Part shown: positions 39,850-51,282 of the stretch, piece by piece
How positions within the stretch are numbered: position 1 is the stretch's first letter
How the letters are laid out: each line of letters opens with the position of its first letter
Assembly: GCF_015706575.1 (NCBI RefSeq)
Contig: NW_024037058.1
Coordinates: 18,373,547-18,437,546 of the forward strand
Source: Patiria miniata
Taxonomy: Eukaryota; Echinodermata; Asteroidea; Valvatida; Asterinidae
Length of the DNA: 64,000 nucleotides
Direction of reading: 5' to 3'
Notes under the pieces: generated by a model
What the model saw: the letters and a program-made list of their open reading frames with translations, nothing else
Database searches by the model: none
Told to the model about the DNA's origin: nothing
Program-made: the position numbers and the translations under genes

Positions 39850-42655
39850 GAAAGAGCTCACTATTTACACAAAGCAGGTGACTAGCCTGTGTATAAAGGC
39901 ATGGTAGGAATAGGATTGATGTTTGACTGTCTATGACTGTTCAGACAGCAGGAGGGTTAAAGTGAGGTAAACTTACACAAACACATGTACATGTACGTAT
40001 CCCTTAACTAAAATTTGGGACAGACAAGTATACCATGGAAATTCCTATTTTTTGAGTAAAATCTATATCTATTTAGTGAAATCCTTGTGGAGACCTATTC
40101 ACCTTTAGAAATTGCCTTGTGGAGACCTTTACAATCTTTTGTTGTATATTATACCCAGGTCTCCTCAAGGCATCATTTCTCGAAACAGTACATACCGGGA
40201 CACGTTATAGTGTCACAATGTAAGCAGCTTTATTATAAACACACAGTTTGTACCACACTTACCCCGTAATTCCATGACTAAAGCATCCCACTGAGTTAGA
40301 AATGTTCAAAAATCACTTCTCTGCAAGCGTCCTTTCTGCCTTCAGCACGCACACGTACATGTGCAGAAATCATGTACACATATTGCATACTTGTAACTGG
40401 CAACAGGTTTAATTTCTCTAGAGTATTTAAACTCTACTCTCATTAAGAAAAAAATGTACATGTATACAAATTACACAAACGGGTAGATGTTGGTTTTGAT
40501 GATGCAAATTTCCATGGTGGCCCGAAGCCAAGTCTCCACAGAGATGTTTGGATGTTTGTCTTGACCAACTGAATTGCGTAAATCTTTCATGTGTTCTTCA
40601 AAAATTACAGTGTGTACTAGCGCTTGCGATGCTGATTTTTTTTAAGTTGATATTTTTTTGTACACATGTACATTTACATTTACAATGAACATAGTATACA
40701 TGTTTAGTGAATGTTGAAATTGATTTCAATAACTATGCATTTTAATCGTGTACATTTACATACATTTGTACCTGTACGTACATTTTTACTATAAGCCTTG
40801 CAGAATATCTTATTTGAATAAGATTCACAGAACGCTTTACACTAATAAAGACATAACATTGTACAAATTTAATGGGAAACTGCTGATGTGAACTTTGTAA
40901 TCCAGATTGATTTACTCCGGACAGGATCTCTTGAATTTTATCTATAATACTTTTTATATATTATTTTTTTAAAAATAGGTTGGATTTATTGATTTTATCA
41001 AATTTGTCATTTTCTAAGAAGTGGAAAATGAGGAAATATTAATATTATGAAATATTAATAACAGAAATATTAGAACAGACATTGCACATCCTTCAACAAC
41101 ATCAATGATGATACTACCGGGATGGGGTTCACGCCATATCAAATGACCGTGTACAAAAAAGCCACACAATAAATTTATGAGTCTGCGGCTCTTCCCAGCC
41201 AGTTTATCATCACACGCACTCAATGCACACAGTGTGCGGCCGGCCACGCTGTTGCATGTCCGGGCCTTTTGTTGATTCTAGAAATCTAATAATTCTCTCA
41301 CTCGAAGGAAATCGAGCGAGCAAAAAGGAATAGTTCAAGGTCCATCCCATTGGGCTGTGGGTTATACGATCTACATGTGCAGTGTACATGCAGCATTCAT
41401 TGATACGTGTACAATGCAATCGCCAGAAGAACAAAAAATAGCGAAGGTGTTGCTGCATTGATCAAGTCATCCCAAACTAAGAAAATAACATGTACCGTAT
41501 TGTTAATGAAGATGCTCATTTAAAAAAAAAATTCTGTGAAAAACAATGTTTGGCAGTGACATGTTTCATAAAAAAAACATCAATATGGAAAGTAAAAACT
41601 TGAATGCATCTTTATCTTGTGTAGCAAAAAGGCATGGCTGTAATTGTAATTTGGGAATTTTAATTTTGTATTAAAAATTGGTTAGTATTTTACACTGCCA
41701 AGTAATTAAGGGAAATATCACGGTTTTTAAAAATAATTTCACTTCTAATTTTGTAAACTAGGGTTTAACGGATGTATGAGGTATAAAAATGATCTGTGCT
41801 GCCGGTAGTTCTTATGTGCCTTGCTTTCCTTTTTATGCACAATACATCCTGTATGTACAAATGTATGACCTTTGCTAACCAAACAAGCTTGTCAAGACAG
41901 TTGGACACAGTACTTTATGGTGCAAGGTTAAATAAATAATATCATATGGTCCATCTATACAATGTATACACTTTGTACAAATATATCTTGACCAAGGATG
42001 CAGAACACTGGAATTTCGAGAGAACAGAAAACCCCAGATGTTAAGTGAAGTTTCTTGTCTTGGTTGTCATGACAACTGTCAAAAACACTTACATGTAACT
42101 GTTATACACTGATTGAACATATTAAGAAGCATGTACAATTCAATGCATTTAAGCAAAAGACATTCTGTCAAATTACAATGTACATGTACATGTATGTAGA
42201 CCACACATATTAGAACATTTATTGTAATTCTGCAAGTGCTTAAATTAACAGAATTTTAAGTGAATTTTCATGTCACGCCTCACGTTTACAGGTGCTCCAC
42301 ATGCACACTCACTCAGTCCCAGCAGGTACCGGTGTTAGGGCCATAGATAACAGCTCTATGGTTAGGGCACACATGAGTAATTTCACTCTGATCAATGTAA
42401 AAATCAATACTTTGTAGATCGTTTTACACAACGTTTGTTCTTCATTTATAATTTTTATGATTATTTACAGGGGGTAAATTTGCAGAGTGCTCTCTCGCCT
42501 CGTCTGTGGACAGAGTGGTAATCAATTTGGTTTGTGTGAATAATATGTCATGGGTACGATCATCAATGGAAATATATTTTGAAAGTACCGTACACAAAGA
42601 TTAAAATTCTTAAATATATTATGTAGGAGAGTAAATTCCTCTTTTTCATGTTATT
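39850..42655. other. AT-rich intron stretch, no gene
   Basis: Dense in TACATGTA/GTACATTTAC words (40.6-40.8, 42.1-42.2 kb). Nothing else recognised. Confidence 0.45.
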
Positions 42656-42933
42656 ATGGGGTAGGGTTAGGATAGGGTGGGGGTAGGGTGGGGGTATGGT
42701 GTGGATGTGGACAGGGTTGGGTTGGGGTGGGGTGGGGTGGGGATGGGGCGAGGGTTGGGGTTTGGGATGGGGCGAGGGTTGAGGTTTGGGATGGGGCAAG
42801 GGTGGGGGGTGGGGTTGGGATGGGGCGAGGGTTGGGTTTGGGATGGGGCGAGTGGGGATGGGGCAGGATGGGGCAGGATGGGGCAGCATGCGGTGGGATG
42901 GGATAGGGTGGAATGCGTCGGGTGGGGTTAGGT
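42656..42933 (+). repeat. G-rich minisatellite (GGGATGGGGCGAGGGTTGGG-type)
   Basis: About 280 bp of G-run repeats with a recurring GGGATGGGGCGAGGGTT unit. G-rich on plus, C-rich on the kinase sense strand, the same polarity as the array at 24.3 kb. Confidence 0.88.
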
Positions 42934-44965
42934 GTATCTTGCACAGGTCAGCTAAACTCGAATACACTGTATACATTTTTTTTTCATTTATATTTTTTTT
43001 AATATCATCAAGGAGAAAATGTATTGCCTATGAACATGTATGTATGCAAACCACAATTACATTAAAAATGAGATTAGGATCACTACCAGACAATTATTTG
43101 TCAGAGTGCAGTGGCCACATGTATCTGTGCATCTTGACCTGTCTTTATCCTCGCTCCTTGTTGTTGCCAAGCCGCTGTACAGTGAATTGAGCTAAATGGA
43201 GGCAGCCAAAGCAGCATTTACTGAGCACAATACTGTCTCCTTGAATGAACCCCCTATTAGGCCTCTAACTCTGACTAAATTCAAGGGCAGTTTGTACCAC
43301 TGAAGTCTGAACACACAACTGCAGAAGGCATCGGCCCATAGGTGCTATACAGCTAGAGCTGTGGCGAATATACAATCACCAACCCAATATCTGAATGGCA
43401 TATTTTTTTCGCTTCAACTATTCGAGAGAAATATCGGCAGTCTCAAAGAGATGATGAACAATTCCCACAATCGTGTTAGTTGCCGGATTTATTGTTTGTC
43501 AAATGCTACAGTTTCATCAAAATTTAAGCCACTTTCCGGCACGACTTGAGAGTTTCGCAATTCCATGGGGATATTACAATGTAGCTCAATTTCTTCGTTA
43601 AAATCTGTCAAATACAACTGTTTTATGAGGCATTCTGGAAACTGCTCTATTTCATTTTAAGAAGGTCTTTGTCAATTTTTGACAAGTGCAGGCACATACA
43701 TAGCCTGTTCGGCAGCGTATGTTAAACTTGATCAGTGCATTTTGAACATTTGATCAAGTCCGTGTTCCAATATTTGAAAAATGCAGTGCACTTGCTACAG
43801 CATACATCTACAAGTAGGTTTCAAATGTACACCCAGAAGTATCTGTACATGCATGCATCTTAGCACTGATTGATTCCAGTGATTTTAATCATCAGGCTAA
43901 GGATTTCTAAATCAACGTATAGGCCTACTTTTAGACTACTGGTTTTTCAGAACAATGATAGTCATTATTACGGTCAAATAAAACTCCCACTCTCATTTGA
44001 GGTCAAATGAGAATCGTTTGAGGTCACAGCAGGAATACGTACATGTACATGTACATGTACCTGGCGTGAAGTCACAAATTCCCGTTCACATTCATTTTAG
44101 CGCGATTACAAACTGGTTTTTTAGGTTTTGTTGTGGTTATTTGTACCAGTCCGATCTCACACTCCAGAAAATGTTTCCCCTAAAAATTCGCTATGCTCTA
44201 GAGATAAAGTTGTAAAGTTTCAAATGATACTATGAGACTGTCACATCAGACAATACACAAGTTCATGTAGGCGTACTCACAAGCATACACTTGAGTTTGC
44301 AACAAACCCTTTATGGCAACACCATGTATCAAGGGAACATTAATAGCCATGCTAATTGTATGTACACGTGCATCCAGCTGCACGTAGTTCACATTAATGC
44401 GCGCAAATGACCCCATTTGTATGCCTTCGAGCACACCTCTCCAATAGTGTTGTTTGACATTAGTATGCAGTGACTGGCCCTCAGAATTTTTCTGAGTGGA
44501 GCCATTTTGCATTGGAAATCGAGCTGGTTGGAGTGGATTCTGGCGGGCAAGCCCGGTGTGGTTTGTGGAGAGAAAAACCATCAGACAGTCACATATGCAA
44601 AGCGAGATACAGCAAAATATGTATTCACTGATAATTCAAACTATAACATTTTTAAATTTTCTTTAATACCTTTTTTTTTGGGGGGGGGGCGATTGGAGGG
44701 GGATGGGGGGTGGTCTTGTCGAATAGAGATGCAATAATTGTTAAATAGATTTCTATAATTGCTTTTTTTTTCCTGTACGCTGAAAGGTAATTGGGTAAAA
44801 CATTTTTTAAAGATTTCAGTTTTTGTTATCTTTGTTTCAGGTGTTGCTTAATTGAATGCATTCAGAACAGTAAAGCAACCTAGGCAAGGTCACTTACCCA
44901 CCGAAAGTATGTACTTTACATACTGTGCCAACTAGTTACCAAACGGTTTTGTTGGATTTTACTAA
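42934..44965. other. Intron stretch, no gene
   Basis: A GTACATGTACATGTACATGT run near 44039-44060 and a G run near 44683. Nothing else supported. Confidence 0.45.
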
Positions 44966-45330
44966 ATTCAGAGGGGGCCGTATCAAAAGTCCGATGCCTC
45001 ATAGGTCCGATGCCTCATAATCCGAAATTTTGGACTTATGAGGCGTCGGACTTATGAGGCATAAAATGTATTTATTCCGCTTCAAAGGTTCGACGCCTCA
45101 TAAGTCCGACGCCTCATAAGTCCGACGTTGGAAAAACAAGGAGTTTAATCTGTCAGACCTGCATCGGAGCTATGAGGCGTCGGAGCTATGAGGCGTCGGA
45201 CTTATGAGACGTCGGACCTATGAGGCGTCAGACTTATGGGCCTGTTTTTGGTTAGGGGATGCGATTTTGTCGGACTTATGCGGCGTCGGACCTATGAGGC
45301 GTCGGACTTCTGAGCGGACCCCATTCAGAG
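44966..45330. mobile_element. hAT-type MITE built from a 16-bp motif, 8-bp TSD
   Basis: The body is 44974-45322, between perfect 8-bp direct repeats ATTCAGAG (44966-44973, 45323-45330), the duplication length of hAT transposons. Ends are GGGGCCG...AAGTCCGA and, inverted, GGGGTCCG...AAGTCCGA. The interior carries about fifteen copies of GTCGGACTTATGAGGC or its inverse: one inverted cluster at the left, an inward cluster at 45090-45125, and clusters of the opposite sense at 45160-45240 and 45270-45310. No coding sequence. Confidence 0.82.
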
Positions 45331-45417
45331 GACCGAAAAATCCTCCGATCCGCAGGAAACCAATGGCCCATTCCTACGGTAAGTAAACCTAATTCCTGGA
45401 AATTCCCAAAACCTCCT

Positions 45418-45751
45418 ATGGGCACCATGCACAGGTACCCTCTAAACGGCAAGAAAGGGAGAGTTGGGGGAGACCACTGGGAGAGACATTCCAATTCACT
45501 GCCAACGACGCCTGATGGTGACGCTTCAATGATGTACATTTGTAAAGCGCTTTGATCTTAGTTAAAAGGGCTATACAAAAACCTGTTATTTTTATTGTTA
45601 TTATTCAAAGCAATTGCTTTGTGCACAATTAGTCATGTGTACTCTGCACTTTACGCACGCAAACCAGTACATGCACGTGGTGTATCCCGTCCATTGAGCT
45701 GTCACAGGTGGTAAAAAAATACGCCCTCTCTTGTTCACAAACGGAGTCCAT
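45418..45751 (+). mobile_element. Family A element, copy 3, with SINE-type tail inside
   Basis: The left half matches 10094-10160 closely (aagaaagggagagttggggg; agaccactgggagagacatt) and the right half resumes at 'caattgctttgtgcac'. Between them (about 45535-45600) sits 'tgtaaagcgctttgatctta' plus 'gttaaaagggctata' and a TTATTG-rich tail, the same 3' end as the SINE at 57.4 kb. So a truncated SINE or LINE tail inserted into a family-A element. Confidence 0.6.
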
Positions 45752-45804
45752 TAGACTTTGAGGAACCTTATTAGTAAATTAAGATGGAAGGAGTGAATAC
45801 TTAC

Positions 45805-45879
45805 AGTTCAATGACGAGGTACACGTGTGTTTTGTTTTCAAAGATCTCATACAGCTTCACGATATTTGAATGCCGGATC
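45805..45879 (-). CDS. CAMK1: CaM kinase I, coding exon 3
   Basis: Encodes residues about 75-100: K|IRHSNIVKLYEIFENKTH then VYLVIE|L, the beta-4/beta-5 region and hinge of the N lobe. The acceptor TTTCTGCAG precedes 45879 and the donor GTAAGT follows 45805. 75 bp; both boundaries split codons (AA|G and CT|A) exactly as exons 2 and 4 require. Confidence 0.96.
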
Positions 45880-45996
45880 CTGCAGAAACAAGACAGAGAA
45901 TTTTTGCAATCTAGGGTAGTAACACTGGACAAATTCTTCATTTTATCACAAATTTAACATTCCAGTAAAGGCCCATTCTTAGATCTACTGTATTAC
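45880..45996. other. Intron 2 start
   Basis: Short non-repetitive part of intron 2 (45880-53953, 8.1 kb). Confidence 0.6.
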
Positions 45997-46353
45997 AGTG
46001 TGCCAGTGTTTCCCCTGCCCATTCAAACGTGAGGCGGCCGGCCCACCTCGCTACTTTCAATGACCACCTCGCTCAATTTTTGCCAATATCACCACTTCGC
46101 TGTGAAGATTTGCAATTTATAAAGGAAATACAAATCGACAAATTTTCATTTTGTGTGATTATGAGTGATTTCCACGACACCTATGTATCAAGAACTCAAT
46201 GTAGATGAAATCATCGCACATTTTTGTGAGCGCTGCATTCTTTTCAGTTTGTACAAAATGTAGACTGCGTAAATTTTGTTTCAATCATCAATTTGAATTT
46301 TTTCCACCTCGCTCAGTTTATTACGTGTAGCCAGGGGAAACACTGCAGTGTGC
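45997..46353. mobile_element. hAT MITE, CAGTGTTTCCCC ends, 8-bp TSD
   Basis: The body is 46005-46345 (341 bp) with inverted ends CAGTGTTTCCCCTGCC and GGCCAGGGGAAACACTG-like. Perfect 8-bp duplication CAGTGTGC at 45997-46004 and 46346-46353. CAGTGTTTCCC termini are typical of hAT transposons. The interior repeats 'cacctcgct' three or more times and has no transposase. Confidence 0.86.
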
Positions 46354-46865
46354 ATCTATTCAAACATGAGTGCATACTGTAGGCCTATACCAAAGCAAAA
46401 ACATTGTAAAGCTGTTGGAACCTATGGCCCATTGCTCACAATGCAAATGATTTCAATGACGAAAATTTGACTCCCAAATGGTGCATATCAGTAAGCACTG
46501 AAATAAATTGCATTAGGTTTATCATGGAATTCATGTACTGGCACAATGCACTTGTACTGTACATGCACGTGTACAGTACACATGTGGCCTGATACACACT
46601 AAAAATTCTGTAGGGCCTATCATATGCAATATTGAAGGTTTTTTGGCAACACATTTGTGAGGTGTTGTGGCAAAATGAGACACAACTGGGCAGAGGTCCC
46701 AGTGAGTGTTTGTGGGTATTAGGAAAGAGAATAAAATTCTCCTTACAGTCACCGACAGAGGCACAGTGCTGGTTGTTGCACTTCAATGGACATTCTATTG
46801 ATAAGTTTTGAAAATTAAAAATTTGCATTTATCGACATCTCAAAGAAGTAAAATACTGAGAAAAA
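46354..46865. other. No feature recognised
   Basis: Intron 2 sequence, ordinary composition. Confidence 0.4.
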
Positions 46866-48845
46866 AAGGGGGCAATTCCACGGTAACGGAAGGACGTTTT
46901 CACTCATGAAACAAAATTTCAAATGTGTGTATCACAGACACTGTTCATAGTTACAGCAAACAAATGTCAAAATTGTATTGCTATAATGCTACTTTCATTT
47001 TCCACACTTTTGGGGGGCATGAATGCCTCCCGTTTATGAATTATGAATATTAATGAGGTCGGTAACGGAAGGACGGTAAAACGGACAAGGGTTTTCCAAC
47101 TTACTCGCGTTTTGCGTAAACTCTGTGAATTTTATGGGGCAATTATATTTTAAAGGTAAGAAATGGAATCCCTGAAGCTTTATCTATACTATACCGCCTT
47201 TCATTTGACTTTAAGTGTTTCGGTAATATAATTACAACGTTTTAAGCCGATTATGATTTGGTAACGGAAGGACGGTAACGGAAGGACAAAAGGTTTACTC
47301 AATTATAGCATGAACAAAATGTGAATTTACACTAATTATACAAGTGAAACAGATTGCTGAAATGTGTAACTGAATGTGAAATCAACAATATGCAGACCTG
47401 GCATAAATAATTATACCCAAGAAACTATTGAGATAAAGATAGAAGCCTGCTAATTAATGATAACAAAAGAAAAACGAAAACTACCCAAAACACATAATTC
47501 ACGAACACAAGACAACTACAGAAATGGACTTCAAACCCATCACCTCAATCCTTAAAAGTTTAAATACACAGTATTTGAACTCTTGAGTATATTGGTTACA
47601 TGTTCACCAACAACTTTTAATAATAATACCGGTAGGTTCAAAGATTTACCTAAAGGGTGGGGGGGGGGGAACCAGCTTACATGTACATTTAAGGTAAAAA
47701 CATCTACCGGTAGAACTGATGGCTTCAGTTAGGTTTTCCTTTTAATTGAACTCTAAAATCAATGTTTGAAATCAAATTACAATGATTTAGAGTAGTAACA
47801 ATTAATTTATAAACATCTAAACTGAAATTGTTAACTTGGGCATAATTTGTCAAAGATTGCACCTCACATGTCTTACACATGTAAATTGAATAAAAGTGCC
47901 CCAAAGTACCGGCACTTTCTGCCATCTCATTTTTGACTTAATTTGCTTCTGGAATGGCTTCACAGAATTCGTATCTTTCTCTATTGTTCATGAATGCTGA
48001 TGGCAGCAACTTTATGATTTGATTTTCTGCAACAACTCCATACATACAAGTACTGGTACATCAGCATATATGTACATGTACATTGTACATGTTGTACATG
48101 CCTGTGCCTTCCTTTGTAATAAACACCTTGCCCTGCTTATCCCGCTTTTGTGAAGGTGGGTCACATGAATGTCCTTTCAATGCTCATTATACATGCATGT
48201 ATTTGCAGTGATTTTCATTTTTCAAACATGAGCGCAAATGTCGTAACATTTGATAAAAATACGATTTGTCCTTCCGTTACCGTCCTTCCGTTACCAATTT
48301 GGTAACGGAAGGACGTGATTTAATTAATTGTAATTAAAAAACGAGAAGTACAGCAGTGTCAGTTATAATGTCATATTGAAGGCCTACCTAAACTTGCTTT
48401 GCACAATAACTTTCATTGCATTCATACTGCAAGTTTTAAAAATAAATTAAAAATATGTATTTTTTCGGTAACGGAAGGACATTTTCGAAGGCTGAAATAT
48501 TAGGAGTCACTGAAGCGAAGCAAATTACGCAAAACATTAAAAACAAGTTTTAGTCAGTTTTTCAAGACCAATACTTTCTCATGATAGAAACTGATGGCAT
48601 TAGTACATATTTTTGTGTGTGTTTTGGTAGAATACTTTCATATCACTATTTATCACATTTTTAGGATTAAAACAGGATTATTACATAATCCTATTTTTTG
48701 GTACCGAAATGTATAAAAAATAAAATTCTGACTTCAAATCTTGAAAATATAGACTTTTAGCTTTCATTTGATGCCAAATTTGTTTAAGTCACATGTATTT
48801 GAATTTTTTGGTGTCATGTCCACTTTGGTGTGGAATTGCCCAAGG
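46866..48845 (+). mobile_element. Family G element, ~2 kb, with GGTAACGGAAGGACG arrays and 4-bp TSD
   Basis: The body 46870-48841 begins GGGCAATTCCACGGTAACGG and ends ...TGTGGAATTGCCC. AAGG flanks both sides (46866-46869, 48842-48845). The 15-mer GGTAACGGAAGGACG occurs at 46882, 47061, 47260 and 47274 on plus, at about 48267 and 48281 on minus, then at 48301 and 48467 on plus. The copies cluster near both ends, as transposase-binding subterminal repeats do. The AT-rich middle has no convincing coding frame. The terminal 12-mer is shared with 4008-4753. Confidence 0.75.
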
Positions 48846-49819
48846 CCTTTAGCGTTTCGACTGTTTTGTAGTTGTTTGAAAGATGCCCATTGTTTTTCCC
48901 TTTATAACACTTTTATTGCATGATTTTTATAGTATTTCTTTAAAATATGTGTAGTACTCAGTAGTAGACATGTACATGTATCAAAGACTATAATTAATAA
49001 ATCGGCAACCACGTGTGTCGGCATTTTGAGCGTCAACATGCATAACGCGCATCGGCTGCGTCGTATTTTGAACACATTTCGAGCAACAAGCGCGCTTGTT
49101 TGGAACAGTTTCAACACTGCTTAATGCTCGATTGCGTAAAATATTCCGTTGCAGTTCTCCTACAGAGATGGCCATCATTGAGCGAGCCCTACATGTGTAT
49201 TGTCCAAGGCAAATCAGATTGAACTCATTTCTTTCATAAAGCAAACACAATGAAGTGCTATTTGAAGCATTATGTGAATGTTGATGTTTCCATGTAGGCT
49301 AGCTTAGATACATGTGTACACACGCTGCAAATCATACAGCAAGAAAACAAGGGGATGCTGTGCGCAGACTTTTGTCAAGAACACAATAAACCCATTACCT
49401 AATCATGTCTGGAGTGAGATTAATGTAGCTTTTTGGGGGGGATAAGGGCATGCTCTTTACTTCTAAGGTTCTCACATTTTTTGCCTCTGAATTAGGGTCA
49501 GTTGAACGAAGAAAAAAATATTGAAAAAAAAGCTGTTGCAACCGTATCAGATGGCTAATAAAAATTTTATGCCAAGTGCGTATTGGCTCTACTTTTTATT
49601 TTTTGTAAAAAGTTATAAATCATGAGTTGATATCGCTGAATGAAAAATAATATTTGGCAAGATGTAACTTTGACATACATGTACCATACATGTATCTTCC
49701 CCAAGCAGCCCACGAACGTGTAACATTTTGGCCGTAGTGGCAGACATGACATACCAGCAAAGGTATCTATACACTTAATATGATGAGAGGCAACATCCTC
49801 TCAATATCTGGGATTCCAC
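48846..49819. other. No feature recognised
   Basis: Intron 2 sequence; a slightly GC-rich patch near 49.02-49.15 kb has no recognisable frame. Confidence 0.4.
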
Positions 49820-49932
49820 TGGTTGCTAAACACCGTACTTCACTAACAGTCCTGTAAGGTACCGGTATTTCATAATAATTTGGTACATGAAGTTTTGATT
49901 TTTGATGTTAGCAAATGTTGTATATATTCCCT
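49820..49932 (-). mobile_element. TTAA MITE, family T, terminal fragment
   Basis: Matches the terminal ~110 bp of the reversed copies (tttcataataatttggta... gcaaatgttgtatatattccct) and is followed by TTAA. Confidence 0.6.
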
Positions 49933-49936
49933 TTAA

Positions 49937-50501
49937 AATCCTACCATCAGGAGAAATTCTGACGAATCTCACCCCTGCAACACACACACTCACACACTAA
50001 ATTCAAAATTATTTACACACTGCAAAATATTTTCACCGAAATATGTCAAGTTATTTTCTTTAAAACTTCCATACAAAAATTGTGGCTCTTGACAGCTTAA
50101 GTCTTGCACAGTTTCCCTCGCGGTTTATAAAAAGACAACTATATCTGGGTCAAGTGTGTAAGGCGGTAGGCATCCAGCGTCATAAATGCCAGGCGTTTTT
50201 CCACTTGGCGGGCATTCACACATAATAACCATGATGTTATCAAAGTGATGTGGATTAAAAGTGTATCAATTTACCAAATTGTAAAGGGTACTTGCTTAGA
50301 GGCACGATAACAGTTGCGAAGGTGCGTGAACCATATACCTTACACAGCTTACATGTACCGGTATGTAGTTAGTTTGGGGGGTTTCTGTGAGTGTGAGACA
50401 TGCAAAATTATTTTCACTTTACATTCTCTTGTTTGCGTATTACTTTTTTTTATAATTTTTAGAAAATATATTCCTACATGTATTCATTTGGGTTTTTTCA
50501 C
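49937..50501. other. No feature recognised
   Basis: Intron 2 sequence with short CA repeats near 49981. Confidence 0.4.
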
Positions 50502-50957
50502 TTAAAGGGAAGATACAACATTTGCAAACATCAAAAAAATGAAATGATCAAATTATCACGAAACACCTAACTGAATTGTTAGGGAATGACAGTCTAAAGC
50601 ATCCTGTAAAATCGTGGCTCCTGGTGTGCTGACATTTTGAAGAAAAACTGTATTTTTTTCAACGCTGGTCGGCCGACCAGTGTTGGAGAAAACTGGCTTT
50701 TTTCCAACAAATGTTCCTAATTTTTCATGACCTTACAATTCCCCAAAGTGAATTAATTGCTCCATTTCATCTTAAGTGGGGTCAGGGAACCAGACTACAA
50801 GAACAAGATAGGTTTTCTTTGTTTTTCCAGCATCTACAGTACAAGCCCAAAACATAAAACAAGTCAGTTTAACAATATTTTCTCTAACATACTAATCCTC
50901 CAAATCCATTTGTTTCTGAAAATTCCAGCAAAAGCAAATGTTGTACATTTCCTTTAA
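50502..50957 (+). mobile_element. TTAA MITE, family T, complete copy
   Basis: The body 50506-50953 lies between TTAA sites (50502-50505, 50954-50957). Ends AGGGAAGATACAACATTTGC and inverted GCAAATGTTGTACATTTCCT. The central palindrome tggtcggccgacca (about 50665-50678) is perfect. The secondary pair is partly worn on its left side; gtcagggaaccagacta is intact near 50780. Confidence 0.76.
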
Positions 50958-51282
50958 TGGTGTGTTCTTCAAAAAAAAATGAAATGAAAAATTGTGACTG
51001 AAAACTAAAAAAGGAAGGCCCCATTAAAATAGACCTAAATATTCTGCTTTCCTTGCCGGGTACATTGGAAACAGATTCCTAAGCTACCATTTATTTTTAG
51101 ATTTTTTTTAGCTACATGTAGATTACTGTGGAGGTAGTTGGAAAAAGGGAACATCTGCATTGACCATTGAAAAACACAGTACTTTAATAATAGCAAGGCT
51201 TGGAAATGTGCCGACAATAATTGGAAATTTCATTCAGTGTTTTATGAACGGTCTTGAAAAACAAAATTAACAAAAGCAACCA

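Noticed and set aside
44974-45322. Regular direct repeats resembling a CRISPR array
   Set aside because: Units are 16 bp, partly in opposite orientation, without spacers, in animal DNA, and the whole sits between a perfect 8-bp target duplication. It is a MITE.
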